Below are positions 36,261-45,542 of a stretch of 64,000 bases of DNA, piece by piece (position 1 is the first letter of the stretch; every line of letters begins with the position of its first letter). Under the pieces are notes generated by a model. It was not told where the DNA came from, searched no databases, and worked only from the letters and a program-made list of their open reading frames with translations. The DNA is taken from the NCBI RefSeq assembly GCF_000153705.1, contig NZ_DS022272.1:2864798-2928797 (forward strand), given 5' to 3'. This DNA is from Fulvimarina pelagi HTCC2506 (GTDB lineage Bacteria; Pseudomonadota; Alphaproteobacteria; Rhizobiales; Rhizobiaceae). A program made the translations under genes and the position numbers.

Positions 36261-37178
36261 TCAGTTCGTGGTCGCGGTCAGGCCATCCGCAACGGTCTCG
36301 GATGTCACACGCAGCAAGTCGAGATAAGTTGGGACCGGCCCACCTTCTTCCGAAAGGCTGTCCACGTAGAGGACGCCCCCATAGGCGGCGCCGGTTTCAC
36401 GCGCGACCTGTTCGGCTGGCGCTGTATTGACGGTGCTTTCACAGAAGACGACTGGAATCTCGTTCTCGTTGACGCCGTCGATCACGGCACGCACCTGCTG
36501 AGGCGTTCCAACCTGATCGGCATTCATCGGCCAGAGATAGAGCTCCTTCAAACCGAAATCGCGAGCGAGATACGAAAAGGCGCCCTCGCAGCTCACCAGC
36601 CAGCGTCGGTCCTCCGGGAGTTCCGCGATCCGGTCCCGAAGCGGCTGGATCGTGTCGCGGATCTCCTGTTTGTAGGCCTCCGCATTCAGCTTGTAGGCCT
36701 CAGCGCTGTCCGGATCGTACTCACTGAGCGCTTCGGCGATATTGTCGACATAGACCATAGCGTTGTCGAGCCCCATCCAAGCATGGGGATTGGACTGTCC
36801 CTCATAGGAACCGGAGGCTATCGGGATCGGATCGATGCCGTCGGTCAGCGTCACAGAGGGAACGTCCGAAAGGTTCGCAAGAAACTGCTCGAACCAGAGT
36901 TCCAGGTTGAGGCCGTTCCAAAGGATGAGATCGGCGTCCTGCGCCCGAACGATGTCCTGAGGCGTCGGCTCGTAGCCATGGATCTCCGCACCGGGCTTGG
37001 TGACCGATACGACCTCGGCCTCGTCACCGGCGACGTTTTGAGCCATGTCGGCGAGTACGGTAAAGGTTGTGACTACCTTGAACGCGTCTTCCGATTGAGC
37101 GTGCGCTGGCAATCCAGCCATGGCGATCGCGGCAATACCCGTAAGCATTGCGCCGGCGCGCCGTATCCTATCGGTCAT
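36261..37178 (-). CDS. sitA: Manganese/iron ABC transporter substrate-binding protein, SitA type
   Basis: 305 residues from ATG 37178; an in-frame start 11 codons earlier is less likely. The signal peptide ends near GLPAHAQ. Cluster A-I metal-site residues are visible: His in GAEIHGYEP, His in SNPHAWMGLDNA, Glu in VSCEGAFSYLARDFGL and Asp in LYVDSLSEEGG. WNGLNLELWFEQFL is a SitA hallmark. Periplasmic receptor for Mn2+/Fe2+ and first gene of sitABCD, divergent from a Fur-family gene. Confidence 0.92.
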   Translation of the reverse strand: MTDRIRRAGAMLTGIAAIAMAGLPAHAQSEDAFKVVTTFTVLADMAQNVAGDEAEVVSVTKPGAEIHGYEPTPQDIVRAQDADLILWNGLNLELWFEQFLANLSDVPSVTLTDGIDPIPIASGSYEGQSNPHAWMGLDNAMVYVDNIAEALSEYDPDSAEAYKLNAEAYKQEIRDTIQPLRDRIAELPEDRRWLVSCEGAFSYLARDFGLKELYLWPMNADQVGTPQQVRAVIDGVNENEIPVVFCESTVNTAPAEQVARETGAAYGGVLYVDSLSEEGGPVPTYLDLLRVTSETVADGLTATTN

Positions 37179-37251
37179 GATCGATTTTCTCTCTTCCCAT
37201 GTACTCGTCAAAGCTGATTCCAGGACTGTACGAAGTAAGCTTCTTCGTTAT

Positions 37252-37266
37252 TGCAAATCATTCTCA
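37252..37266. promoter_or_regulatory. Fur-like box between sitA and the Fur-family gene
   Basis: On the minus strand this reads TGAGAATGATTTGCA, matching 11 of 14 defined positions of the 7-1-7 Fur consensus TGATAATnATTATCA. It lies 74 nt before the sitA start and 86 nt before the regulator start, so one site could control both genes. In rhizobia, Mur binds related sequences in sitA promoters. Confidence 0.55.
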
Positions 37267-37351
37267 TTCACACAAGGGCCCGATCCGAACGCTTGCCGGC
37301 GGTCGCCGACGCTTGTTTGCGCTCGCCCTGTTTTCCGGATTACATCGGTGC

Positions 37352-37792
37352 ATGACGCGCGGCATCGAAACTCATGAGACATTGGATACGTTTGCGGAGC
37401 TCCTGCGCGACGCGGGCCTGCGTGTGACCAATCAGCGCGTCGCGATCATGCGAACGCTGTCGGGTGCCGAGGACCATCCGACCGCCGAGGAGATCACCGG
37501 CAAGGCGCGCGAACTGGATTCCACCATCTCCTTCGCGACGGTCTACCGGACACTGAGTGTTCTCGAAGAGCTTGGCCTCATCCGCAAATTGTCGCTGGAG
37601 AATTCCCCCGCCCGCTACGAACTTTGCGACAGCGAGGATCATGGTCACATCGTCGACCTCGACGACGGCTCGATTGTCGAATTCGAGGACGGTGCACTGA
37701 CCGCGCGCTACGAGGCGATCGCCGCCGACCATGGTTTCGAGGTCGTGCGCTGCGTGACGATCATCGAAGCACGGAAAAAGAAGTCAGGTTGA
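37352..37792 (+). CDS. Fur-family metalloregulator (Mur/Fur-like)
   Basis: 146 residues from ATG 37352; the frame extends upstream through the operator-like region and was trimmed. The winged helix spans about 10-90 (LRDAGLRVTNQRVAIMRTL, SFATVYRTLSVLEELGLI), followed by the dimerisation domain YELCDSEDHGHIVDLDDGSIVEFED. The C-x2-C zinc pairs of classical Fur are absent, as in rhizobial Mur and Irr. Divergence from sitABCD supports a manganese-responsive Mur role. No Irr-like haem motif is obvious. Confidence 0.85.
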   Translation: MTRGIETHETLDTFAELLRDAGLRVTNQRVAIMRTLSGAEDHPTAEEITGKARELDSTISFATVYRTLSVLEELGLIRKLSLENSPARYELCDSEDHGHIVDLDDGSIVEFEDGALTARYEAIAADHGFEVVRCVTIIEARKKKSG

Positions 37793-38191
37793 GAGGCGAC
37801 AGGTCCCCGGCGAACAGCACCTATTCTCCCGACGAAGCCTGATCCTTGCTCGAACCCAATTGTGTTCCGCCTGCCGCTAAGTTCGCTGATAGCGCAGAGC
37901 GTGAAAGGCACATTTCGAACAACATGTCTCCAGATCTTTTCGATCTGACGCGGGCCTAGGCGACGAGCCGGCTAGTCGCGTCAACCTTCTCTGTTTCTGC
38001 CGATTGCGGGCGTATGTGTTGCCTTCGAAAACATCGTGACCGCAGAAAGCCCGACATGAAGAGCCAATTCGCAAGCTCCGTGTTCAGAGCACGAGCGAAG
38101 ATCCCGGTGAGCCTTCGGCTTGCGATAAAGCGGCGCTCATCCTACCAGAAGGCTCTCTGAATATACCCGCGAACCGGCTTTGAGTGTCCTC
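37793..38191. other. 399-bp intergenic region without a recognisable gene
   Basis: Between the Fur-family gene and mutL. Short frames exist on both strands but none has a ribosome site, a domain or neighbour-like codon use. One perfect small inverted repeat, CAGATC-N5-GATCTG (37931-37947), is visible and could be a weak terminator stem or an operator. The mutL promoter presumably lies in the right half. Confidence 0.5.
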
Positions 38192-40117
38192 ATGCCCATC
38201 GTTCAGCTCGACGAGTTCCTGATCGACCAGATCGCCGCCGGCGAGGTGGTGGAGCGGCCGGCGAGCGTCGTGAAGGAGCTGCTCGAAAACGCCCTCGATG
38301 CCGGCGCCCGGCGCATTCAGATCGCAACGGCGGGCGGGGGCAAGACGCTGATCCGCGTCACCGACGACGGCAGGGGCGTTCCGAAGGATGAACTGCGGCT
38401 CGCGGTGAAACGCCACTGCACGTCGAAACTTGCCGGCGGGCTCGACAAGATCATGAGCCTCGGCTTTCGCGGCGAGGCACTGCCCTCGATCGGCTCGGTT
38501 GCACGGCTCTCCCTCGCCTCGCGCGCCGAAGGCGCGTCAGAGGCCTTCGAGGTGAAGGTCGAGGCCGGACGCTGCGACGGTCCTATGCCGGCGGGGCTTT
38601 CGAAAGGGACCACTGTCGAGGTCCGCGATCTCTTCCAGTCCGTGCCCGCACGGCTCAAGTTCCTGAAGAGCGACCGCGCCGAGGCCTCGGCGATCACAGA
38701 CATCGTCAGGCGCTCCGCCATCGCCTTTCCGGGCGTGCGCTTCGAACTCTCCGGTCCCGACCGCTCGCGCCTCGTGCTTGAGGCCGCCGCACCCGACGAT
38801 CCCCTCGCCCGGATCAGCGACGTCGTCGGCAAGGATTTCGCCGACAACGCGGTCGCCATCGAAGCGGTACGCGAAGATGTTTATCTCTCGGGGTTTGCCG
38901 GCTTACCGAGTTTCGACCGCGGCAATTCGCTGGCTCAGTATTTCTATGTCAACGGCCGGCCGGTGCGCGACTGGATGCTGGTCTCCGCGCTTCAGGGCGC
39001 CTATTCCGACATGATGGCGAAGGGTCGCTATCCAGTCGCTGCCCTCTTCGTCGAACTCGATCCCGCCCTCGTCGACGTCAACGTCCACCCCGCCAAGGCC
39101 GATGTGCGCTTCCGCGATCCCCAGCTGGTGCGCGGGCTTATCGTGGGCGCAATCCGCGAGGCGATGGCGACCGAAGGCGTGCGCGGTTCGACGGTTGCCG
39201 CGAGCGGCCTCATGGCGCGCTTTTCCGCCGGCCCGAAGCGGGAGCCTCAGGAGCAGGCGGGGCGCTTCGACGGCTTCTCGCCTGGTGCTCCGGACATCGC
39301 CATGAAACCACGCCAGTCCTTCGGGGCGTCAAACCTTGCCGGATATGAGGCGACGAAGCGGCCGATGACTCCCTTCGATCCCGCGAGTGCCGCATATCGT
39401 CCATTCGAGGCGGGCGCCTTCACCGAAACGACGGATCGACAGGTTAGTTCGGGATTTGCCGAGGACGGTCAGACGCCTTTCGATGCGGGCCTGGCGACTG
39501 AGGTATTTGCCGGAACAGCCGACGCCGCTGTCGTAAAATCCTATCCTCTCGGCGCGGCCAAGGCGCAGCTGTTCGAGAACTTCATCCTCGCCGAGACGAA
39601 GGACGGACTCGTCCTCGTCGACGGCCATGCGGCTCACGAGCGTCTCGTCTACGAGCGCTTGAAGGCCGCGCTCCACGGCACCCAGATCGCCTCGCAGATG
39701 CTGCTTATTCCCGAGATCGTCGACCTTTCGGAAGGCGACGCCGATCGCCTCGCCGAAGCCTCGGAGGCGTTTTCCGTACTCGGCCTCCATCTGGAACGCT
39801 TTGGCCCCGGCGCGATCGCCGTGCGGGAGACCCCGGCGATCCTCGGCCAATGCGACGCCAAACGGTTGGTCAAAGACCTTGCTGAAGAACTTGCCGAATT
39901 CGGCACCGGGGACAGCGTGCGCTCACGGATCGACTCCGTCGCCGCGACTATCGCCTGCCACGGCTCGGTGCGGACGGGCCGCCGCCTGAAGCCCGAAGAG
40001 ATGAATGCGCTCTTGCGAGAAATGGAGGTAACCCCTGGCTCCGGCACCTGCAATCACGGCCGACCCACCTTCATCGAGCTGAAGCGCGCTGATCTCGAAG
40101 CCCTTTTCAAGCGTTAG
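38192..40117 (+). CDS. mutL: DNA mismatch repair protein MutL
   Basis: 641 residues from ATG 38192 (MPIVQLDEFLIDQIAAGEV); a TTG four codons earlier is possible, and no strong ribosome site is visible. The GHKL ATPase motifs ENALDAGA, DDGRGVPKDE and SLGFRGEALPSIGSV are intact, and the transducer domain contains FYVNGRPVRDWML. A variable linker about 320-440 precedes the dimerisation domain with VDGHAAHERLVYERLK and ACHGSVRTGRRLKPEEM. It couples mismatch recognition by MutS to strand removal. Confidence 0.95.
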   Translation: MPIVQLDEFLIDQIAAGEVVERPASVVKELLENALDAGARRIQIATAGGGKTLIRVTDDGRGVPKDELRLAVKRHCTSKLAGGLDKIMSLGFRGEALPSIGSVARLSLASRAEGASEAFEVKVEAGRCDGPMPAGLSKGTTVEVRDLFQSVPARLKFLKSDRAEASAITDIVRRSAIAFPGVRFELSGPDRSRLVLEAAAPDDPLARISDVVGKDFADNAVAIEAVREDVYLSGFAGLPSFDRGNSLAQYFYVNGRPVRDWMLVSALQGAYSDMMAKGRYPVAALFVELDPALVDVNVHPAKADVRFRDPQLVRGLIVGAIREAMATEGVRGSTVAASGLMARFSAGPKREPQEQAGRFDGFSPGAPDIAMKPRQSFGASNLAGYEATKRPMTPFDPASAAYRPFEAGAFTETTDRQVSSGFAEDGQTPFDAGLATEVFAGTADAAVVKSYPLGAAKAQLFENFILAETKDGLVLVDGHAAHERLVYERLKAALHGTQIASQMLLIPEIVDLSEGDADRLAEASEAFSVLGLHLERFGPGAIAVRETPAILGQCDAKRLVKDLAEELAEFGTGDSVRSRIDSVAATIACHGSVRTGRRLKPEEMNALLREMEVTPGSGTCNHGRPTFIELKRADLEALFKR

Positions 40118-40126
40118 CCGGCCTGA

Positions 40127-41077
40127 TCAGACCGCATTCTGGGCTCCGATGTACACGGCGTAGAGCACGAGCATCGCCGCCCCTGCCAACCGTCCGATCC
40201 GTTGGTAGGCGAAGAGGAAGGCGAGGCTTGCGAACGACAGCGCCAGCATCAGCGGCCCGTCGATCAAGGCAAAGCGTTCTGCGACCGCAATCGGTTCGAT
40301 CATCGCGGTGACGCCGAGAATACAGAGAATATTGAAGATGTTCGAACCGACGACATTGCCGAGGATAACGTCGACCTCGCGTTTTCGCGCCGCGATGATC
40401 GCGGTGGCAAGCTCAGGCAGCGAAGTGCCAATCGCAACGATGGTGAGCCCGATCACCGCTTCCGAAATACCGAGGTGGAGGGCCAGCGAGGTCGCGCCAT
40501 CAACCATCAAGCGTGCGCCGAGTACGAGCATCGCGATGCCCGCTAAAACCGCGGCAACCGCGATCAGCGGCTTCATCTCGGGTACCGCGACAACGCTTTC
40601 CGTGTTCCGCGAACGAGCGAGCCGCCGCTTTTCAGCGTGATAGCTCATCGCCAGATAAACGAGCAGTGCGGCAAACATTGCGGCCCCGGTAAATCGCCCG
40701 ATTGTGCCGCCCTGAAAGATCAGGACGATTAGGGCCGAGGCAGCGAGCATCACAAGAAGGTCGCGCCGGATTGCCGGATCATCATTAATCAGCGGCACCA
40801 TCGCGGCCGAGATTCCGACGATCAGCAATATGTTGGCGATGTTCGAGCCGACGACATTGCCGACTGCGATATCAGGTGCTCCGCCGAGGGCAGCCTGCAC
40901 CGAGACGAGAAGCTCCGGCGCGCTGGTGCCGAAACCAACGATCACAAGGCCAACGATAAGTCGCGAAAAACCCGAGCGTTCGGCGATAGCGGTGCTCCCG
41001 CGCACCAGACCCTCGCCGCCGAAAAACAGGAGCACGAGGCCACCGGCGAGGAAGGCGATATCTCCGAATACATCCAC
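40127..41077 (-). CDS. Calcium/sodium antiporter (CaCA family, YrbG-like)
   Basis: 316 residues from GTG 41077; a TTG 19 codons earlier adds a polar leader atypical of the family. Two alpha-repeats carry the ion-binding signatures: VIVGFGTSAPELLVS with GNVVGSNIANILLI, and TIVAIGTSLPELATA with GNVVGSNIFNILCI. About ten membrane helices. It exchanges Ca2+ (or K+) for Na+ across the inner membrane. Convergent with mutL, 9 bp apart. Confidence 0.88.
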   Translation of the reverse strand: MDVFGDIAFLAGGLVLLFFGGEGLVRGSTAIAERSGFSRLIVGLVIVGFGTSAPELLVSVQAALGGAPDIAVGNVVGSNIANILLIVGISAAMVPLINDDPAIRRDLLVMLAASALIVLIFQGGTIGRFTGAAMFAALLVYLAMSYHAEKRRLARSRNTESVVAVPEMKPLIAVAAVLAGIAMLVLGARLMVDGATSLALHLGISEAVIGLTIVAIGTSLPELATAIIAARKREVDVILGNVVGSNIFNILCILGVTAMIEPIAVAERFALIDGPLMLALSFASLAFLFAYQRIGRLAGAAMLVLYAVYIGAQNAV

Positions 41078-41328
41078 TGGGCTTCGTTCCTCTATGCTGT
41101 TTGCTTGTCGCTCGGCTTTGGGGTCGGCAGGCAAGATGGGGACTGACGCCGCGAAATGTTAGGCACCGACAGCGTCAACACTGCCGGTTCGAATGCGAAT
41201 GCGCCTCCGGTCGCAAAGGGCCGAAGGCGCGATCTTGTATTGGGAAGCAAGCGCGGAGCGGTCGGTAGACCGAAGGGCTCCGACATCGCTCGACCCGGAA
41301 CCCGGAGAGCTGTCGCGAGATGCAGGAG

Positions 41329-41622
41329 TCAGTCAAGGCGCTGATAGCCGATCACATTATAGGACTCCCGCGGGGCGTGTCCGCCGGCTGAATGGCGTAT
41401 CGTCGGCTTGTGCTTGACCTTGTACGTGCCCTGAATGCGAACCTGCCGGTGCTTCGGCCGGGAGATTTTCGCGCCGAGGACGCCGGCGAGAACTCCAATT
41501 CCAACGGCGATGGCAATCTCACGGTCCCGCGAACCCGCCGAGGCGGTGGTGGTGGAGACGGAGACGGCCGAGGTCGCGAGGATGGCGGCAGCGATTGTGG
41601 AGATGATGATTTTGCGGAGCAT
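41329..41622 (-). CDS. Small exported protein with glycine-rich helix, unknown function
   Basis: 97 residues from ATG 41622, with AAGGA about 10 nt upstream; an upstream in-frame start would precede the signal peptide. The N-terminal MLRKIIISTIAAAILATSAV followed by a Ser/Thr stretch to ASAG is a Sec signal. Next, REIAIAVGIGVLAGVLGAKI resembles a glycine-zipper helix, then a basic tail KHRQVRIQGTYKVKHKPTI. No domain recognised; a periplasmic or envelope protein is likely. Confidence 0.6.
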   Translation of the reverse strand: MLRKIIISTIAAAILATSAVSVSTTTASAGSRDREIAIAVGIGVLAGVLGAKISRPKHRQVRIQGTYKVKHKPTIRHSAGGHAPRESYNVIGYQRLD

Positions 41623-41828
41623 GGTTCTCAGTCCTTCTCGGTTTGGGGCGGTCACTTCCGTCCGCCGATAAGGAAATCATGACCAAAGTCTCGCAGGGTT
41701 TCAGTGACTTCGGTCACACCGCAAACGCCGACCCTTCCGATCCCATGCGGCGCTCTGCCCGATTTGCCTTTGAGCGCGAAAGCGGCTAGCGCCTGCGGTG
41801 CGTGAAGGACAGGCAACGGAATTCTTCG

Positions 41829-42041
41829 ATGAACCGGATGGACGGCGGCGAAGCCAAGCTGAAGTACGGAACGCCCGATTTTCAGGTCGTGCGGTCCGGA
41901 GCCTATGTGCGCTGTGCGGTAACCGGCGAGCCGATCCCACTCGATCTCCTCAAGTACTGGAGCGTCGAACGCCAGGAAGCCTATCGCGACGCTGATGCCG
42001 TCTTCGAACGTGAGAAGCAGGTTCGCGCCGGTAAGGCCTGA
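41829..42041 (+). CDS. DUF2093 domain-containing small protein
   Basis: 70 residues from ATG 41829; a GTG nine codons upstream is an alternative. The sequence MNRMDGGEAKLKYGTPDFQV followed by GAYVRCAVTGEPIPLDLLKYWSVERQEAYRDAD is the DUF2093 pattern, found in alphaproteobacteria near lpxK. Its function is unknown; the single-domain protein has two Cys spaced too far apart for a simple zinc knuckle. Convergent with lpxK, 25 bp apart. Confidence 0.8.
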   Translation: MNRMDGGEAKLKYGTPDFQVVRSGAYVRCAVTGEPIPLDLLKYWSVERQEAYRDADAVFEREKQVRAGKA

Positions 42042-42066
42042 GCGAGACGTTGTGAGCCGAAGAGCG

Positions 42067-43092
42067 TCAGACGCCGTAGCGGTGGCGATGAAATTCGGCG
42101 AGCGTTCGCTTCACGATGGAGCGGGCCGTGGTCTCCCCCTCGAAGCGAAGCGCTACCTCCAGAACCTCACATTCCTGGAGGAACAGCTGCGCCGCTTCAT
42201 CGCCGGTCCTGAGACGCGCCGCGTCCTTCGCGGTCGTCACCAGTTGAAGCCCGCTCTTCCAGGCTTCTGCAGAAAGAGCTGCAATGTTTGCGGACGTATA
42301 TCGGTGGTGATCCGGAAAAGCCCTGCTCCGTTCCACGTCGGCGCCACAGCGCTTCAGGCTCTCGACGAACTTCTGCGGATCGCCGATTCCGGCGAAGGCA
42401 AGGACCCGCATGCCCCTCAGCCGGTCACCGTCTTTTGCGACGAGATGCGCGCGGTGAACGGCATGGTTTGAGCGGGCAGCTTCACTTACGACCGCCGCAC
42501 CAGCATCTCCAGAGCCTACGAGGAGGATTGCAGAGAGATGATTGAACTGCGCCTTCAGCGGCGCGCGGAGCGGCCCGGCGGGAAACACCTCCCAATTGCC
42601 GAGGCCGCGCCGAGCATCGACCACGAGAAGCGCGTAATCGGAGGCAAGCTGAGCGCTCTGGAACCCGTCGTCCAAGATGACGAGATCGCAGCCCGCCTTT
42701 TCGATCAGCAGATCGGCGGCCTTCTTCCGATTGCTGCAGACGGCAGTCGGCGCGATTTCGGCGAGAAGCAGAGGCTCGTCGCCCACGGCTGCGGCTTTAT
42801 GGGTCTCCGGATCGACCAGCAGCGGCTTGCGACCACGCCGCTTGTAGCCCCGAGAGATGAAACCCGGCTTGCGGCCCAGCGTCTTCGCGGCCTCGGCGAG
42901 TGCGATCGCGGTTGGCGTCTTGCCTGCCCCGCCGACAGTGAGATTGCCGACGCATAGGACGGGAACCGGGAGCGCGGCGCGCTTGCCCTTCCTCAGATTG
43001 CGCGCGGCGACCAAGCCGTAAAGAAAGCCGAGCGGTGAGAGGAGTGTGGAGGCCGTCGTGGGAGCTGTCCACCAGAATGCTGGTGCCTTCAC
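42067..43092 (-). CDS. lpxK: Tetraacyldisaccharide 4'-kinase LpxK
   Basis: 341 residues. The N-terminal membrane-association helix (LLSPLGFLYGLVAARNLRKG) precedes the P-loop VGGAGKTPT (about 53-61). GFISRGYKRRG, VGDEPLLLA and DLVILDDGFQ are the LpxK blocks. It phosphorylates the 4' position of the lipid A disaccharide at the inner membrane. Its start overlaps the waaA stop (ATGA). Last gene of the lipid A / Kdo operon. Confidence 0.93.
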   Translation of the reverse strand: MKAPAFWWTAPTTASTLLSPLGFLYGLVAARNLRKGKRAALPVPVLCVGNLTVGGAGKTPTAIALAEAAKTLGRKPGFISRGYKRRGRKPLLVDPETHKAAAVGDEPLLLAEIAPTAVCSNRKKAADLLIEKAGCDLVILDDGFQSAQLASDYALLVVDARRGLGNWEVFPAGPLRAPLKAQFNHLSAILLVGSGDAGAAVVSEAARSNHAVHRAHLVAKDGDRLRGMRVLAFAGIGDPQKFVESLKRCGADVERSRAFPDHHRYTSANIAALSAEAWKSGLQLVTTAKDAARLRTGDEAAQLFLQECEVLEVALRFEGETTARSIVKRTLAEFHRHRYGV

Positions 43093-44420
43093 GATGCCCG
43101 CCCGTTGTGGGAACGCTTTTCGAGGCTGATCGCGAGCTTGAGCGGGTTGAGATAGGGCAAGAGAGCCTTCATCGTGCGTTCCTGGGCGCCGCGCATGGCT
43201 GCAACGCTCGTCTGGCCTGCGGTACCCATAGCAGAGCGCCGCTCGGGGTCTTTGAGCAGCGCATCGACTTCACGGGTAAGCCCGGCTTCGTCCTTGACGA
43301 TTGCACAGGCCCCGTCCTCCAAAAGTCGTTGATAGACGTCCCGAAAGTTCTGCACGAAACGGCCGGAAAGCACCGCCCGACCTAGGATCGCTGGCTCCAT
43401 CGGGTTCTGCCCGCCTTCACCCACCAGCGACTTGCCGATGAAGGCTATCTCCGAGAGCCTCAGATAAAGGCCCATTTCGCCCATCGTATCCCCGAGAAAT
43501 ATATCGGTCACATCGCTCGGCACGCCGCCCGTTGACCGCTGGACAACACGCAGGCCGGTCGATCGTAGCTCCTCGGCAATCTCGTTTCCGCGATCGGCAT
43601 GGCGCGGCACGATGACCGTGAGAAGGCCCTTATGGCGGCGCTTGAGCCCGATATGGCAAGTCGCGGCAGCCAATTCCTCGCCAGAATGGGTTGAAAGCGC
43701 TGCCCAGACCGGACGGTCGCCGATCGCCGCCGAAATTTCCTTAAGCGCGTCCTCATCGACGCTCGGCGCCTCAGAGTCGGCCTTGAGATTTCCCGCGACG
43801 CTGACCAGACCGGCCCCAAGCAGCCGATAGCGTTCCGCATCGATCTCCGACTGCGCGATGATCAGCGCGAAATTCTCGATCAACGCCTCTGCGAACCAGT
43901 GCGCCTTCTTCCAGCGCTCGAAGGAGCGGTCGGAAAGGCGCGCATTGACGAGGACCTGTGGGACATTGCGCTCGGAAAGCTGGCGAAGGGTCATCGGCCA
44001 GAGTTCGCTTTCGGCGAAGATTGCAAGATCAGGTTGCCAGTGATCGAGGAAACGCCTCACGGCGGACGTGACATCGAGCGGTACATATTGGTGTATTACG
44101 CAGTCCGAGAGGCGCTTTTCGACGATATCGGCCGAGGTGCGCGTTCCTGTCGTCATCAGGACGCAGAGCCCGTCAGCGGATATCTGCCGGGCGATCGGCG
44201 CGACGGCGAGGGTCTCTCCCACGCTTGCGGCATGGATCCAGACCAGCGGCAAGCTTTCCGGCCGCTCGGCACCCGCATAGCCGAAGCGCTCGCGTTTCCT
44301 AATCCCGTCTTCCTTTCCCTGGTGCGTGCGATAGGCGAGATAGGGGTGAAGCACCGGCGAGATCACCGAGCCGAAGAACTTGTAGGCCGAAAGAGCGGCG
44401 CGTGCCTTGCCTTCGCTCAT
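43089..44420 (-). CDS. waaA: 3-deoxy-D-manno-octulosonic acid transferase WaaA (KdtA)
   Basis: 443 residues from ATG 44420, which overlaps the stop of the acyltransferase gene; the open frame extends further upstream only by chance. GT30 features are WIHAASVGETLAVAPI near the N-terminus, FAESELWPM, the linker VAGNLKADSE and the C-terminal EGGQNPMEPAILG, which binds CMP-Kdo. It adds Kdo residues to lipid IVA. Sits between a DUF374 acyltransferase and lpxK, the usual order in this order of bacteria. Confidence 0.93.
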   Translation of the reverse strand: MSEGKARAALSAYKFFGSVISPVLHPYLAYRTHQGKEDGIRKRERFGYAGAERPESLPLVWIHAASVGETLAVAPIARQISADGLCVLMTTGTRTSADIVEKRLSDCVIHQYVPLDVTSAVRRFLDHWQPDLAIFAESELWPMTLRQLSERNVPQVLVNARLSDRSFERWKKAHWFAEALIENFALIIAQSEIDAERYRLLGAGLVSVAGNLKADSEAPSVDEDALKEISAAIGDRPVWAALSTHSGEELAAATCHIGLKRRHKGLLTVIVPRHADRGNEIAEELRSTGLRVVQRSTGGVPSDVTDIFLGDTMGEMGLYLRLSEIAFIGKSLVGEGGQNPMEPAILGRAVLSGRFVQNFRDVYQRLLEDGACAIVKDEAGLTREVDALLKDPERRSAMGTAGQTSVAAMRGAQERTMKALLPYLNPLKLAISLEKRSHNGRAS

Positions 44421-45205
44421 GTCGCGCTCACGCTTGCTATCGCCTTCACATTGGCGGCCTCGATCGCCTTTGTCACTTCTACCCGCTTGGCCTCCAATAC
44501 CGTCGCATCGGCATCGGCCGGCACATGTATCGGCTCGCCAACGACAACCGCCATCCGTCCGAAAGGCAGGGGCAGGGTCGTCTTGTCCCACGAGGAGGCG
44601 ACAATGTGGCGCCGGCTGGTGACAGCGGCGCTCGGCAGGATCGGCCGGCCGGAGATCCGCGCTAGTGTCACGATGCCCTGACCGGCATCGCGCGGCACGC
44701 CCTTCGGCACGTCGGCGATCATGCACACGCCATAACCCGACTTCAGCGCCTTGCGCAAAGCAATCACCGCTCGTGCCCCACCCTTTTCCGACCTCGTGCC
44801 CCCCTCGCGTCCACCCGACCCGCGCACGGTTTCGATGCCGAAGCGCGAGACGACCTGCGCGTTAATCTCGGCATCGGCATTGCGGGAAAGAAGCGCGACA
44901 TAGGGGAGTTCGACCGGCCGGAAGATCGGCGCCAGCAGATGCTGCCCGTGCCACATGCCGACGATCGCTGGGTGGTGCTCGAAGATCCGAGCTCGCGCCG
45001 CCTGGAAATCCGTTGCGGGCTTCTGCGTGCGCTCGATAAAACGCATCAGGCGAAAGATTGCAGCGCCAGCCAACCGATTGACGAGCTTGGAGCGGCCGAT
45101 CGAGCGCATCGTCTTACGGCGGAACTTACGCACGCGCTTGACGAATCCCCCTTTATGCGGGCCCTTCACGCGCGCTTTCGCGATCTCGCCGACGCCTTCC
45201 TCCAT
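44417..45205 (-). CDS. DUF374 lysophospholipid acyltransferase-family protein
   Basis: 262 residues; start ATG 45205 is tentative as no strong ribosome site is seen. The DUF374 pattern includes MWHGQHLLAPIF (HxxxxxP-type acyltransferase box), LLSRNADAEINAQVVSRFG, RGSGGREGGTRSEKGGARA and IADVPKGVPRDAGQGIVTLA. The family belongs to the LPLAT superfamily and lies beside waaA in most Hyphomicrobiales. It is probably membrane-associated and involved in lipid A or phospholipid acylation; the exact reaction is not established. Confidence 0.85.
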   Translation of the reverse strand: MEEGVGEIAKARVKGPHKGGFVKRVRKFRRKTMRSIGRSKLVNRLAGAAIFRLMRFIERTQKPATDFQAARARIFEHHPAIVGMWHGQHLLAPIFRPVELPYVALLSRNADAEINAQVVSRFGIETVRGSGGREGGTRSEKGGARAVIALRKALKSGYGVCMIADVPKGVPRDAGQGIVTLARISGRPILPSAAVTSRRHIVASSWDKTTLPLPFGRMAVVVGEPIHVPADADATVLEAKRVEVTKAIEAANVKAIASVSAT

Positions 45206-45220
45206 AGTTGGGGGTCCTGG

Positions 45221-45454
45221 TCAGGTCCTTTCGGGCGTCAGAAGCCGATGCATGTGAACGATGAAATAACGCATCGCCGCATTATCAACCGTCTGCTGCG
45301 ACTTGGAGCGCCAAGCCGATAGCGCGCTCGAATAATCGGGGAAGATACCGACAATGTCGAGATCGTCGAGGTCTTTGAAGTTCACCGATTGAAGATCGTC
45401 CAGTTCGCCGCCGAATACGAGGTGGAGCAATTGTTTTGGTTTCTGCTCGTCCAT
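45221..45454 (-). CDS. DUF4170 domain-containing small protein
   Basis: 77 residues with GAAGAAG before the ATG. The chain is the DUF4170 domain: LLHLVFGGELDDL, then DLDIVGIFPDYSSALSAWRSKSQQTVDNA and RYFIVHMHRLLTPE. Its function is unknown, but it is regularly found between the inositol-monophosphatase-like gene and the DUF374 gene. 88 bp separate it from the upstream phosphatase gene; 15 bp separate it from the next start. Confidence 0.85.
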   Translation of the reverse strand: MDEQKPKQLLHLVFGGELDDLQSVNFKDLDDLDIVGIFPDYSSALSAWRSKSQQTVDNAAMRYFIVHMHRLLTPERT

Positions 45455-45542
45455 CAGACTTCTTCGCCTTCTTCGCGTTTCGTTCGGCGGATACGACCGT
45501 CGCCGCGTTTATCACAGCCGTTACGGCGATTCCGCGGCATCC

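Noticed and set aside
37931-37947. CAGATC-N5-GATCTG inverted repeat as an attachment or operator site
   Set aside because: Short, with no flanking repeats, integrase or regulator nearby; could be chance.
41185-41205. GGTTCGAAT resembling a tRNA T-loop, near 41189
   Set aside because: The flanking five bases do not pair to form a T stem, and no anticodon or acceptor stem can be drawn around it.
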